A stretch of 12,178 bases of DNA from Flavobacteria bacterium RIFCSPLOWO2_12_FULL_31_7 (GCA_001800945.1 MGWJ01000089.1:1-12178); one strand, 5' to 3'. Numbered from the stretch's first letter, positions 1-7,747 are shown. Notes: generated by a model not told the origin, from the letters alone. A program made the numbers and translations.

Positions 1-154
1 AAGATTATTTGTTGTAGATGCTTTTTGTGGTGCAAACGAAAACACACGTTTAAAAGTACGTTTCATCATGGAAGTGGAAGATTATTTGTTGTAGATGCTT
101 TTTGTGGTGCAAACGAAAACACACGTTTAAAAGTACGTTTCATCATGGAAGTGG
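1..154. repeat. Perfect 77-bp tandem duplication at the contig edge, inside pckA
   Basis: Bases 1-77 and 78-154 are identical over their full length. The unit encodes part of pckA (residues FVVDAFCGANENTR and onward). Because 77 is not a multiple of three, reading the native pckA frame through the first copy (from base 2) meets a TAG at 92-94, so the two copies cannot both belong to an intact gene. Exact identity, location at the very first base, and a length equal to a k-mer size commonly used by de Bruijn assemblers make an assembly artefact more likely than a real duplication. Confidence 0.95.
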
Positions 155-1356
155 CTTGGCAAGCACATTTCGTAACCAATATGTTTATCAGACCAACTGC
201 AGAAGAATTAGCGAATTTTGGTGAGCCTGATTTCGTAGTTATGAATGGTTCAAAAACAACTTTTAAAGATTTTGCTGCTCATAATTTAAATTCTGAAGTA
301 TATGTGGCCTTCAACTTAACGGAAAAAATCCAGTTAATTGGCGGAACTTGGTATGGTGGTGAAATGAAAAAAGGGTTATTCGCCTTAATGAATTACTACT
401 TACCATTACAAGGAATTTCTTCTATGCACTGTTCTGCAAACAAAGGAAAAGATGGCGATGTTGCTGTTTTCTTCGGATTATCTGGAACAGGAAAAACCAC
501 TTTATCAACTGATCCAAAACGTGAATTAATCGGAGACGATGAGCACGGATGGGACAATGACGGGGTTTTCAACTTCGAAGGTGGTTGTTATGCTAAAACA
601 ATCGATTTAAGCAAAGAAAACGAACCAGATATTTTCAACGCTATTCGTCGTGATGCTTTATTAGAAAACGTTACGGTTGATGCGAATGGAAAAATTGACT
701 TCAAAGACGGTTCAGTAACACAAAACACACGTGTTTCTTACCCAATTTATCATATTGACAATATTGTAAAACCTATTTCTAAAGCAGGTCATGCTAACAA
801 AGTTATCTTTTTAACTGCAGATGCTTTCGGAGTAATGCCTCCAGTATCTAAGTTAACTCCAGAACAAACTAAATATTACTTCTTATCAGGTTTTACAGCT
901 AAGTTAGCGGGTACTGAAAGAGGAGTTACACAACCAGAACCAACTTTCTCAGCTTGTTTCGGAAAAGCGTTTTTAACGTTACACCCAACTAAATACGGAC
1001 AGGAATTAGTAAAGAAAATGGAAGAACATAAAGCAACTGCTTATATGGTAAACACAGGTTGGAATGGAACTGGAAAACGTATTTCTATCAAAGATACGCG
1101 TGCCATTATCGATGCGATTTTAGATGGTTCTATCGAAAATGCTGAAACTACCGTGGTTCCAACATTTAATTTTGTAGTACCTACATCATTAAACAATGTA
1201 GATGCAAACATTTTGGATCCGAGAAACACGTACGCAGATGCTTCTGAATGGACTACTAAAGCAGAAGATTTAGCAGGAAGATTCATTAAGAATTTCGTAC
1301 AATATACAGACAATGAAGAAGGTGCTGCGTTAGTAAATGCAGGTCCGAAATTGTAA
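79..1356 (+). CDS. pckA: Phosphoenolpyruvate carboxykinase (ATP), 5'-truncated
   Basis: Catalyses ATP-dependent decarboxylation and phosphorylation of oxaloacetate to PEP, the entry step of gluconeogenesis; cytosolic. The 425 visible residues align by eye along their whole length with E. coli PckA (540 residues), so roughly the first 115 residues are missing. Visible hallmarks: LIGGTWYGGEMKKG, the kinase-1 P-loop GLSGTGKTTLSTDP (bases about 475-516), the metal and nucleotide segment LIGDDEHGWDNDGVFNFEGG, FLTADAFGVMPP, and the C-terminal NTGWNGTGKRISIKDTR with the substrate-contacting Arg. Homology starts at the Arg codon at base 79. The same frame is open back to base 1, with a TTG at 25, but its 25-78 part is an out-of-frame reading of the duplicated 77 bp and is not PckA sequence. 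The identity is secure; the 5' end is artefactual or disrupted. A terminator follows 35 bases after the stop. Confidence 0.95.
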   Translation, partial: RLFVVDAFCGANENTRLKVRFIMEVAWQAHFVTNMFIRPTAEELANFGEPDFVVMNGSKTTFKDFAAHNLNSEVYVAFNLTEKIQLIGGTWYGGEMKKGLFALMNYYLPLQGISSMHCSANKGKDGDVAVFFGLSGTGKTTLSTDPKRELIGDDEHGWDNDGVFNFEGGCYAKTIDLSKENEPDIFNAIRRDALLENVTVDANGKIDFKDGSVTQNTRVSYPIYHIDNIVKPISKAGHANKVIFLTADAFGVMPPVSKLTPEQTKYYFLSGFTAKLAGTERGVTQPEPTFSACFGKAFLTLHPTKYGQELVKKMEEHKATAYMVNTGWNGTGKRISIKDTRAIIDAILDGSIENAETTVVPTFNFVVPTSLNNVDANILDPRNTYADASEWTTKAEDLAGRFIKNFVQYTDNEEGAALVNAGPKL

Positions 1357-1390
1357 AAGTATAAACAACCAAAATACTACTTAAAAAACA

Positions 1391-1419
1391 ACGTCTTGAA
1401 ATTTCAAGGCGTTTTTTTT
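1391..1419 (+). terminator. Rho-independent terminator of pckA
   Basis: A near-perfect palindrome at 1391-1412 (ACGTCTTGAA / TTTCAAGGCGT, one G-T mismatch in the DNA that can form a G-U pair) is followed directly by a run of eight T. It lies 35 bases past the pckA stop and points the right way for pckA. Confidence 0.8.
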
Positions 1420-1444
1420 GCAGGTTTAAGAAATATAAAAGCAC

Positions 1445-1476
1445 AAAAAAAGCGTTCTGAAATGAACGCTTTTTTT
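1445..1476 (-). terminator. Terminator of the hemD operon, probably bidirectional
   Basis: The arms AAAAAAAGCGTTC (1445-1457) and GAACGCTTTTTTT (1464-1476) pair perfectly around a 6-base loop. Since both flanks are A or T runs it can terminate in either direction. It sits 20 bases beyond the hemD stop on the minus strand and also backs up the pckA terminator. Confidence 0.8.
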
Positions 1477-1495
1477 GTATATAATAATCTGTGTT

Positions 1496-2263
1496 TTATT
1501 TTCCTTTATTCACTTCTGCCACATATTTCTCTAAAGCTCCTGTCATCGATGGAGTTCCTGGCGCTGGCGCCATAATATCCACTCTTAAACCATGTTCTAA
1601 AGCCTCTTTTTGAGTGGTTGAACCGAATACCGCTATACGGGTATTATTTTGCTCAAAATCAGGGAAATTTTTAAATAATGATTTGATTCCAGTAGGACTA
1701 AAAAAAGCTAAAACATCGTAATATACATCTTTTAAATCGGTTAAATCACTCATTACGGTTCTGTAGAAAATTCCTTGTTTCCAATCTACTTTTAAACCAT
1801 CTAGCGTTTGAGGCACATCATGATTCAATTGATCTGTATTGGGCAATAAAAACTTTTCGTCTTTATACTTTTTAATCAGCGGTGCTAAATCAGCAAAATC
1901 TTTTTGACCAACATAAATTTTACGTTTTCTGTACACTACATATTTTTGCAAATAAAAGGCAACAGCTTCCGATTGACAAAAATATTTTAAATCCTCAGGA
2001 ATTTTATATCTCATTTCTTCTGCTACTCTAAAAAAATGATCTACTGAGTTTTTACTCGTAAATATAATGGCAGTAAAATTATTTAAATCGATTTTCTGAA
2101 CTCTAACTTCTTTTGCCGAAAAGCCTTCCACATGAATAAAAGGTCTAAAATCAATTTTAACCTTAAATTTATTTTGCAGATCATAATAGGGAGAATTCTC
2201 CACTTTCGGTTCTGGTTGAGAAACCAAAATCGTTTTTACTTTCAAATTTGACATATCTAACAA
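1496..2263 (-). CDS. hemD: Uroporphyrinogen-III synthase
   Basis: Cyclises hydroxymethylbilane to uroporphyrinogen III with inversion of ring D, in cytosolic haem/tetrapyrrole synthesis. The 255-residue length fits the family, which is poorly conserved and is recognised mainly by its two Rossmann-like halves. Visible signatures are FTSKNSVDHFF (residues 68-78) in the first half, FFSPTGIKSLF (187-197), the IAVFGSTTQKEALEHGL segment (210-226), and the C-terminal PGTPSMTGALEKYV (235-248) that matches the usual tail. The upstream Met may not be the start: Met4 (base 2254, giving MSNLKVKTILVSQPEP) leaves a more family-like N terminus. It lies 4 bases (or 13 with Met4) downstream of the DUF4271 gene and is surely in the same transcript. 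Assignment is from fold-type motifs plus the neighbourhood; moderately strong. Confidence 0.85.
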   Translation of the reverse strand: MLDMSNLKVKTILVSQPEPKVENSPYYDLQNKFKVKIDFRPFIHVEGFSAKEVRVQKIDLNNFTAIIFTSKNSVDHFFRVAEEMRYKIPEDLKYFCQSEAVAFYLQKYVVYRKRKIYVGQKDFADLAPLIKKYKDEKFLLPNTDQLNHDVPQTLDGLKVDWKQGIFYRTVMSDLTDLKDVYYDVLAFFSPTGIKSLFKNFPDFEQNNTRIAVFGSTTQKEALEHGLRVDIMAPAPGTPSMTGALEKYVAEVNKGK

Positions 2264-2267
2264 ATTC

Positions 2268-2933
2268 CTAATTTTTCGTTACCCAATAATACATGAAATA
2301 ATACGGTGCTATTTCAAGCGTGCAAAGATACAAAATAAAATAAAACAATTTACCAAGTATTATCTTTTGATAAGTTTTTACTAAAAAATAATAAGTAAAA
2401 ACATTATAAAGAAGGAAAACTCCCAGTATTACATAGAAAACTTCTTTAATTGGAACCGCGTTATAATACAAAACTATATTAACCGGCAACAAAATAAATC
2501 CTAAAAAAGCTCTATAATTTGTTTTAATTAAGTTAAATTGATCTACTACACTTTCAGAATCTATCGCAGTACCCACAATTTTTTCAATCAAAAATTTCGA
2601 TAAAACAAACACAAAAAGAAAGGTAACAATTTGAATATAGGTAATATAATTATCCGTTTTCGTATAATTAAAAAAGCTTAACAGCAACAAAATAAAGAAA
2701 GAAAAAGAGATCAACTGAATGACAAACATGGAAATGGTAAACCAGTTCAACAAGTTATTCGTGTCTTTATACACTTTGTTGTATTTATCGGAATACCCTA
2801 ATTTAATAAACTCATTAAATCGTACAGAAAAAATAGTTTTATTAAGCGCAATAATAGCTATGGCTAACACAAATAACACTGTGGCCCAATCTTTGTTTAT
2901 TAAAACTCGTTCTGATAATTGCATCATGTTCAT
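2268..2933 (-). CDS. DUF4271 family integral membrane protein
   Basis: A 221-residue hydrophobic protein without a signal peptide and with about six membrane segments (roughly residues 16-31, 62-87, 95-115, 140-157, 163-185, 192-215). It resembles the DUF4271 family of Bacteroidota, whose members commonly sit immediately before hemD as here; the family's function is unknown to me. The start region encodes M-N-M-M-Q-L; a TAnnTTTG box ends only a few bases upstream of the first ATG, so the third or fourth Met (base 2927 or 2924) may be the true start. No catalytic motif is visible. A role in tetrapyrrole handling would be a guess from the neighbour alone. Confidence 0.8.
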   Translation of the reverse strand: MNMMQLSERVLINKDWATVLFVLAIAIIALNKTIFSVRFNEFIKLGYSDKYNKVYKDTNNLLNWFTISMFVIQLISFSFFILLLLSFFNYTKTDNYITYIQIVTFLFVFVLSKFLIEKIVGTAIDSESVVDQFNLIKTNYRAFLGFILLPVNIVLYYNAVPIKEVFYVILGVFLLYNVFTYYFLVKTYQKIILGKLFYFILYLCTLEIAPYYFMYYWVTKN

Positions 2934-2937
2934 AATG

Positions 2938-2945
2938 CAAAAGTA
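2938..2945 (-). promoter_or_regulatory. Bacteroidota -7 box for the DUF4271-hemD operon
   Basis: The minus strand reads TACTTTTG, matching TAnnTTTG, followed by C. The same ten bases (GCAAAAGTAA on the plus strand) recur upstream of the acyl-CoA dehydrogenase gene at 7669-7678. No TTG is seen at the usual -33 distance. The box is so close to the first ATG that transcription would begin about at that codon. Confidence 0.45.
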
Positions 2946-3006
2946 ACAAAAAAAACAACTATGAATTAATTATAATATTATTAAGACATTAAATCTAAAA
3001 AAATCT

Positions 3007-3014
3007 TAATTTTG
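3007..3014 (+). promoter_or_regulatory. Bacteroidota -7 box for the GT2-pyrC-DUF4296 operon
   Basis: TAATTTTG followed by C matches TAnnTTTG and lies 18 bases before the ATG of the glycosyltransferase. A clear -33 TTG is lacking. Together with the minus-strand box at 2938 it makes the 99-base gap a divergent promoter region. Confidence 0.5.
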
Positions 3015-3032
3015 CAACGAAAATAAAATCAC

Positions 3033-3755
3033 ATGTCAGCAGGAATAGTAATTATACCTACCTATAACGAAATTGAAAATATTGAACGAATTGTTCATGC
3101 CGTTTTTCAATTGCCCTCCACTTTTCACGTATTAATTGTGGATGATAATTCACCGGACGGAACTTCTCAAAAAGTAGTAGAGTTGCAACAACAATACGCG
3201 GGAAAATTATTTTTAGAAGTTCGTACAAAAAAATCCGGATTAGGTACCGCTTACGTACATGGTTTCAAATGGGCTTTATCTCATAATTATGAATACATTT
3301 ATGAAATGGATGCCGATTTTTCTCATAATCCAAACGATTTAGAAAAATTGTATTTAGCTTGCCAAAATGGTGCAGATGTTGCCATTGGTTCCAGATATTC
3401 TAAAGGTGTAAACGTAGTAAACTGGCCATTAAACCGAGTTTTGATGTCTTATTTTGCTTCTGTTTATGTAAAGTTCATTACAGGTATGCAAATTCATGAT
3501 GCAACAGCTGGATTCATTTGTTACAAAAGAAATGTTTTAGAGAAAATAAACATCGATAAAATCAAGTTTGTGGGCTATGCCTTCCAAATTGAGATGAAAT
3601 ACCGTGCTTTTGTGCACAAATTTAAAATTGAAGAAGTGCCAATTATTTTTACCGATAGAACTTTAGGTGAATCTAAAATGAGTGGTGCGATTATTCGCGA
3701 AGCCGTAATTGGCGTAATTATGTTACGAATTAGAAAAATATTTAACAAACTATAA
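3033..3755 (+). CDS. Polyprenol monophosphomannose synthase-like GT2 glycosyltransferase
   Basis: Expected to transfer a hexose (mannose in characterised relatives) from a nucleotide sugar to a polyprenyl phosphate at the inner face of the membrane, providing a lipid-linked sugar donor. The 240 residues form a single GT-A domain of the Dpm1 type: PTYNE at 9-13, DDNSPDGT at 37-44, the metal-binding MDAD at 92-95, AIGSRY at 117-122, DATAGF at 156-161, GYAFQIEMKYRA at 181-192, and the diagnostic EVPIIFTDRTLGESKM at 201-216. There is no C-terminal membrane domain, so it resembles the soluble or peripheral short Dpm form. It abuts the dihydroorotase gene with no gap, so the two are co-transcribed and possibly translationally coupled. 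The exact sugar cannot be read from sequence. Confidence 0.88.
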   Translation: MSAGIVIIPTYNEIENIERIVHAVFQLPSTFHVLIVDDNSPDGTSQKVVELQQQYAGKLFLEVRTKKSGLGTAYVHGFKWALSHNYEYIYEMDADFSHNPNDLEKLYLACQNGADVAIGSRYSKGVNVVNWPLNRVLMSYFASVYVKFITGMQIHDATAGFICYKRNVLEKINIDKIKFVGYAFQIEMKYRAFVHKFKIEEVPIIFTDRTLGESKMSGAIIREAVIGVIMLRIRKIFNKL

Positions 3756-5099
3756 ATGAGCACATTTTTAATTAAAAATGCAAGAATTGTAAATGAAGGG
3801 AGCATCTTTGAAGGAGATGTATTAATTGAAAATGAAATAATAAGTCAGATTGCGGAAAGCATTAGCCCAAAAACTTCAAACTGTGTCATTATTGATGCCG
3901 AAGGAAGTTTTTTGATGCCTGGCGTAATTGATGATCAAGTACATTTTAGAGAACCAGGTTTAACGTATAAAGGCAATATTTCTTCAGAAAGTAGAGCTGC
4001 CGTAGCTGGTGGAATTACTTCATTTATTGAACAACCCAACACGGTTCCTAACGCAGTTACCCAAGAATTATTAGAAGACAAATATCAAATCGCAGCTAAA
4101 ACATCACATGCGAATTATTCGTTTATGATGGGTGGAACGAACGATAATTTGGAAGAAGTTTTAAAAACCAATCCGAAAAACGTTGCTGGAATCAAATTAT
4201 TTTTAGGTTCATCAACAGGTAATATGTTGGTTGATAATCCGGAAACACTTGAAAAAATATTCTCTTCTACAAATATGCTTATCGCGGTTCATTGTGAAGA
4301 TGAAGCTACGATTAAAGCTAATTTAGAAAAATACATTGCAGAATATGGTGATGATATTCCAGTGAATAAACATCATTTAATTAGAAGTGAAGAAGCGTGT
4401 TATTTATCATCATCAAAAGCAATTGAATTGGCACAAAAAACTGGAGCTCGTTTGCATATTTTCCATGTTTCTACAGCGAAAGAAACCGAATTGTTTACAA
4501 ATAAAATTCCATTAGAAGATAAAAAAATCACCGCAGAAGTTTGTGTACATCATTTATGGTTTACCGATAAAGATTACGATACCAGAGGAAATTTAATCAA
4601 ATGGAATCCAGCCGTAAAAACACAAAATGACCAAGATGGTTTATGGAAAGCTTTATTGGACGATAGAATTGACGTAATTGCAACCGACCATGCACCGCAT
4701 ACTTTTGAAGAAAAGCAAAACAAATATACCAATTGCCCTAGTGGTGCGCCAATGGTTCAACATGCTTTAGTGGTAATGATGGAAGCTTACATTAAAGGTA
4801 AGATTTCAGTAGAAAAAGTAGTAGAAAAAATGTGTCACAATCCAGCTAAGATTTTCAAAATCGAAAATCGTGGATTTATCAAAGAAGGTTATTTTGCCGA
4901 TTTAGTTATTGTAAATCCGCACATGCCTTGGAACGTGAAAAAAGAAAACATTTTATACAAATGTGGTTGGTCTCCTTTGGAAGGCATCAACTTTAAATCA
5001 CGTATCTCACATACTTTTGTCAACGGGAAATTAGTATACGCTAACGGTAAAGTAAAAGATGTTATTGCTGGGCAACGCTTAACTTTTAACCGAGAATAG
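3756..5099 (+). CDS. pyrC: Dihydroorotase, class I (amidohydrolase superfamily)
   Basis: Interconverts N-carbamoyl-aspartate and dihydroorotate, the third step of pyrimidine synthesis; cytosolic, metal-dependent. The 447-residue length fits class I enzymes. Visible features: N-terminal beta segment FLIKNARIVNEG; the metal and substrate motif DDQVHFREPG (59-68); GIKLFLGSSTGNM, with Lys147 the expected carbamylated metal bridge; metal ligands AVHCED (His179) and HIFHVSTA (His237); WNPAVK (283-288); and ATDHAPH with catalytic Asp311. The first His of the usual D-x-H-x-H is Gln61 here, while the second, His63, is kept. I recall the same DDQVHF form in Bacteroidota homologues, so this is probably a lineage trait and not decay. 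It starts on the base after the glycosyltransferase stop. A related hydantoinase/allantoinase is the main alternative, but HFREPG favours dihydroorotase. Confidence 0.88.
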   Translation: MSTFLIKNARIVNEGSIFEGDVLIENEIISQIAESISPKTSNCVIIDAEGSFLMPGVIDDQVHFREPGLTYKGNISSESRAAVAGGITSFIEQPNTVPNAVTQELLEDKYQIAAKTSHANYSFMMGGTNDNLEEVLKTNPKNVAGIKLFLGSSTGNMLVDNPETLEKIFSSTNMLIAVHCEDEATIKANLEKYIAEYGDDIPVNKHHLIRSEEACYLSSSKAIELAQKTGARLHIFHVSTAKETELFTNKIPLEDKKITAEVCVHHLWFTDKDYDTRGNLIKWNPAVKTQNDQDGLWKALLDDRIDVIATDHAPHTFEEKQNKYTNCPSGAPMVQHALVVMMEAYIKGKISVEKVVEKMCHNPAKIFKIENRGFIKEGYFADLVIVNPHMPWNVKKENILYKCGWSPLEGINFKSRISHTFVNGKLVYANGKVKDVIAGQRLTFNRE

Positions 5100-5101
5100 T
5101 T

Positions 5102-5458
5102 ATGAAAAAAATCATTTATTTAGGTGTTATTTTGGCGATTTTCGCTTGTAATGAAAATCCAGTAAAGGAGCCAAAAGTTTTATTAGACGAAGAAACGATG
5201 GAAAACATTTTGTTTGATGTTGCCGTTTTACAAGCAGCTAAAGCGAATTCTCCAGAAGTTTTGCAAGCTAACAACATCGATTCAAAAGACTATATTTATA
5301 AAAAATACAAAATTGATAGCGCAACCTACCATCAGAATAACAGATATTATGCTGGAGATGTACGAAAACATAAACACCTACACAAAAGAGTTTTAGCGCG
5401 ATTAGAAGCCCTAGCTCCAAAACCAAAAGTAGAAAATTTAGAGAATCTAAATAAATAA
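5102..5458 (+). CDS. DUF4296 family putative lipoprotein
   Basis: A 118-residue protein with a short lipoprotein signal (Lys2-Lys3, hydrophobic 4-15, lipobox-like IFAC with Cys16). The mature part contains the conserved DUF4296-like stretch from about 27 to 100 (LLDEETMENILFDVAVLQAA, then NNIDSKDYIYKKYKIDSATY and NNRYYAGDV) and is predicted helical. Function of the family is unknown to me; it probably sits in the cell envelope facing the periplasm. It begins 2 bases after the pyrC stop, an arrangement common in Flavobacteriaceae, and is the last gene of the operon. Confidence 0.85.
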   Translation: MKKIIYLGVILAIFACNENPVKEPKVLLDEETMENILFDVAVLQAAKANSPEVLQANNIDSKDYIYKKYKIDSATYHQNNRYYAGDVRKHKHLHKRVLARLEALAPKPKVENLENLNK

Positions 5459-5460
5459 AA

Positions 5461-5493
5461 ATGCCCCAAATAGTGTCTAACTTTTTGGGGCAT
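5461..5493. terminator. Hairpin terminator between convergent genes
   Basis: ATGCCCCAAA (5461-5470) and TTTGGGGCAT (5484-5493) pair perfectly over 10 bp around a 13-base loop. On the minus strand it is followed by TTTTATTTATTT, so it should stop the DUF3050 transcript. On the plus strand the T-rich tail is displaced (T run at 5508-5515), so plus-strand use is less certain. Confidence 0.65.
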
Positions 5494-5516
5494 GTTCAAA
5501 TTGGTCGCTTTTTTTA

Positions 5517-6293
5517 TTATACTAATTGTTTCGTGATGACTTTATCAATCGCATTCCACAATTGAATTCTCATTTGTAAAGAATCGTGGGCTACTTGTTT
5601 CACTTCTGCCCATTTTTTCGGACAATCGCCACATAATTCATCAATCATTTTCATGGCCATTGGTCCGTGTTCATCGGCATCTAATTCGATATGTCTTTCA
5701 AAATAATAAATCAGTTTAGATAAATTTACATCTGGAAAGTTCACTTGGAAACTTCTTAAAATTTCGGTAAACATATTCGGAATTAAATCTTCTCTACCAA
5801 AAGTAAAAGCAGAAGCAATTTTATGTGGTTCACCTTCTTCCACAATCGTAAAAGTATAATTTAAAAACGCTTTGACTTCTTCAGGAAGATTCGAACCTTT
5901 AATCGAAACAAAAATGTTTTTGGTTTTTTCTACATTATCTAAAAAGTCGAAAATATGTTTTGTAGTCGCACCGCATTCGTTCATCGCATCGATATACATT
6001 TCAAAATGACTTTGACGACTTCCATCTAAAGCGATATCTGTTTCTTCGGCAACAACAATTTCATTAATTAAATATCTAATTTCCGGGTTTCCAATTGGTT
6101 TCCATGGAATTGAAACCGACGTTAAATGAATTTGCAATCCTTTTAACAACGACATAAAATCCCAAACGGCAAAAATATGGTACTCTAAAAAAACGTGTAA
6201 CTCTTCAATTGAAGTGACATTTTTATAAAGTGAATGGTTTAACAATTCTTCTTTGATATTTGCTATGCTATTTTTTACTTCTACAGTATTCAT
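5517..6293 (-). CDS. DUF3050 protein, haem-oxygenase-like fold
   Basis: A 258-residue soluble all-helical protein matching the DUF3050 pattern, for example FLEYHIFAVWDFMSLLKGLQ (35-54) and YYFERHIELDADEHG (196-210). Conserved acidic and His residues fall in three helices: Glu37 and His39 in helix 1; Glu78, Glu83, His96 and Glu98 in the middle; His201-x3-Asp205-x3-His209 near the C terminus. That spacing recalls the metal ligands of haem-oxygenase-like diiron oxidases, so a metal-dependent oxygenase is possible. This is an inference from motif spacing, and no substrate is suggested. It has its own terminator at each end and appears monocistronic. Confidence 0.82.
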   Translation of the reverse strand: MNTVEVKNSIANIKEELLNHSLYKNVTSIEELHVFLEYHIFAVWDFMSLLKGLQIHLTSVSIPWKPIGNPEIRYLINEIVVAEETDIALDGSRQSHFEMYIDAMNECGATTKHIFDFLDNVEKTKNIFVSIKGSNLPEEVKAFLNYTFTIVEEGEPHKIASAFTFGREDLIPNMFTEILRSFQVNFPDVNLSKLIYYFERHIELDADEHGPMAMKMIDELCGDCPKKWAEVKQVAHDSLQMRIQLWNAIDKVITKQLV

Positions 6294-6351
6294 GGTTTTT
6301 CAAATTAATTGCACTACTCTTACTTACGTAATTTTGAGTGATAAAGTTTAA

Positions 6352-6359
6352 CAAAAATA
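6352..6359 (-). promoter_or_regulatory. Possible -7 box for the DUF3050 gene
   Basis: The minus strand reads TATTTTTG, matching TAnnTTTG, 58 bases before the ATG. It touches the tail of the upstream gene's terminator, and no -33 TTG is seen at the normal distance, so the T-rich match could be fortuitous. Confidence 0.3.
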
Positions 6360-6392
6360 AAAAATGCTTCTCAAAAAAGAGAAGCATTTTTT
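6359..6392 (-). terminator. Terminator of the acyl-CoA dehydrogenase gene
   Basis: AAAATGCTTCTC (6361-6372) and GAGAAGCATTTT (6379-6390) pair perfectly around an A6 loop, extended by flanking A and T pairs. It lies about 20 bases past the stop on the minus strand and could work in both directions. Confidence 0.8.
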
Positions 6393-6414
6393 ATCAATTT
6401 TATCTATTCTGATA

Positions 6415-7593
6415 TTATTTAAATGCTGGAAAACCAGTAACATCCATTCCTGTAATTAATAAGTGAATGTCGTGCGTTCCTTCATAAGTCACTACTGATT
6501 CTAAATTCATCATATGACGCATGATAGAATATTCACCAGTAATTCCCATTCCACCTAACATTTGACGTGCATCACGTGCAATTGTTAAAGCCATATCAAC
6601 ATTGTTTCTCTTCGCCATAGAAATTTGTGCTGAAGTTGCTCTACCTTCATTTCTTAATACTCCAAGTCTCCAAGTTAATAATTGCGCTTTTGTGATTTCA
6701 GTAATCATTTCAGCCAATTTCTTTTGTTGTAATTGTGTAGCACCAATTGGTTTATCAAATTGAATTCTTTCTTTTGAATATCTTAAAGCAGTATCGTAAC
6801 AATCCATTGCGGCTCCGATTGCACCCCAAGCAATTCCGTAACGCGCTGAATCTAAACATCCAAGCGGCGCACCTAAACCAGATTTGTTTGGTAATAAATT
6901 TTCTTTTGGTACTTTTACATTATCAAAAATAAGTTCACCTGTTGCCGAAGCACGTAATGACCATTTATTGTGAGTTTCTGGAGTTGAGAAACCTTCCATT
7001 CCTCTTTCTACGATTAAACCGTGAATTCTTCCTTCTTCATTTTTAGCCCAAACTACAGCGATATCTGCGAATGGCGCATTTGAAATCCACATTTTTGCTC
7101 CATTTAAAAGATAATGATCACCCATATCTTTAAAATTAGTTGTCATTCCACCAGGATTTGATCCGTGGTCTGGTTCAGTTAAACCGAAACAACCAATCCA
7201 TTCTCCGGTTGCTAATTTTGGTAAATATTTCATTCTTTGTTCTTCATTACCATATTTCCAAATTGGATACATCACTAATGAAGATTGAACAGAAGAAGTG
7301 GAACGCACACCAGAATCACCTCTTTCAATTTCTTGCATAATTAATCCGTAAGAAATTTGATCTAAACCAGCACCACCGTATTCAACAGGAATATAAGGTC
7401 CAAAACCACCAATTTCTCCTAAACCTTTTACAATTTGTTTTGGAAATTCCGCACGTTGCGCAAAATCTTCAATAATTGGAGAAACTTCTTTTTTTACCCA
7501 TGCTCTTGCCGCATCACGTACTAATTTGTGCTCTTCTGAAAGTAAATCGTCTAACAAATAATAGTCTGGCGATTGAAATAAATCTGGTTTCAT
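6415..7593 (-). CDS. gcdH: Glutaryl-CoA dehydrogenase-like acyl-CoA dehydrogenase
   Basis: FAD enzyme expected to oxidise and decarboxylate glutaryl-CoA to crotonyl-CoA in lysine and tryptophan breakdown; cytosolic. The 392 residues run close to human GCDH: SVQSSLVMYPIWKYG (101-115), CFGLTEPDHGSNPGGM with the flavin-site TEP, KWSLRASATGELIFDNV, LDSARYGIAWGAIGAA, LGGMGITGEYSIMRHMMNLE, and TYEGTHDIH with the catalytic base Glu371. Arg97 in DSGVRS sits where the glutaryl-carboxylate-binding Arg lies in GCDH, supporting this over a general short-chain dehydrogenase. No other lysine-degradation gene is nearby. The gene is monocistronic, with a -7 box 77 bases upstream and its own terminator. Family is certain, substrate likely. 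Confidence 0.87.
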   Translation of the reverse strand: MKPDLFQSPDYYLLDDLLSEEHKLVRDAARAWVKKEVSPIIEDFAQRAEFPKQIVKGLGEIGGFGPYIPVEYGGAGLDQISYGLIMQEIERGDSGVRSTSSVQSSLVMYPIWKYGNEEQRMKYLPKLATGEWIGCFGLTEPDHGSNPGGMTTNFKDMGDHYLLNGAKMWISNAPFADIAVVWAKNEEGRIHGLIVERGMEGFSTPETHNKWSLRASATGELIFDNVKVPKENLLPNKSGLGAPLGCLDSARYGIAWGAIGAAMDCYDTALRYSKERIQFDKPIGATQLQQKKLAEMITEITKAQLLTWRLGVLRNEGRATSAQISMAKRNNVDMALTIARDARQMLGGMGITGEYSIMRHMMNLESVVTYEGTHDIHLLITGMDVTGFPAFK

Positions 7594-7669
7594 ATGTGTA
7601 TTGTTATTACGAAAGCTTCGAAATGAAACGAAACAATCTATATTAAAAGTTAAAATTCAATTTGAATTG

Positions 7670-7677
7670 CAAAAGTA
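7670..7677 (-). promoter_or_regulatory. Bacteroidota -7 box for the acyl-CoA dehydrogenase gene
   Basis: The minus strand reads TACTTTTG then C, identical to the box before the DUF4271 gene. It would give a leader of about 70 bases. No -33 TTG at the standard spacing. Confidence 0.45.
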
Positions 7678-7739
7678 ATTATTTTTTAACAAATGTAAAT
7701 TGATTTGTTAGTTTTATTAAAGAACAAAAGTTAAATATG

Positions 7740-7747
7740 TATTTTTG
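7740..7747 (+). promoter_or_regulatory. Possible -7 box for the response regulator gene
   Basis: TATTTTTG matches TAnnTTTG, 88 bases before the ATG. A second, imperfect candidate (GAATTTTG, 7792-7799) lies closer. The region is so T-rich that chance matches are likely. The 242-base gap 7594-7835 otherwise holds no open frame or hairpin that I can see. Confidence 0.3.

Noticed and set aside
25..78. N-terminal extension of the pckA frame starting at TTG 25
   Set aside because: It is the 77-bp duplication read out of frame; the 18 residues have no PckA resemblance.
1041..1313. Antisense open frame of 90 codons within pckA
   Set aside because: It is a shadow of the strongly conserved pckA coding frame and has no recognisable features.
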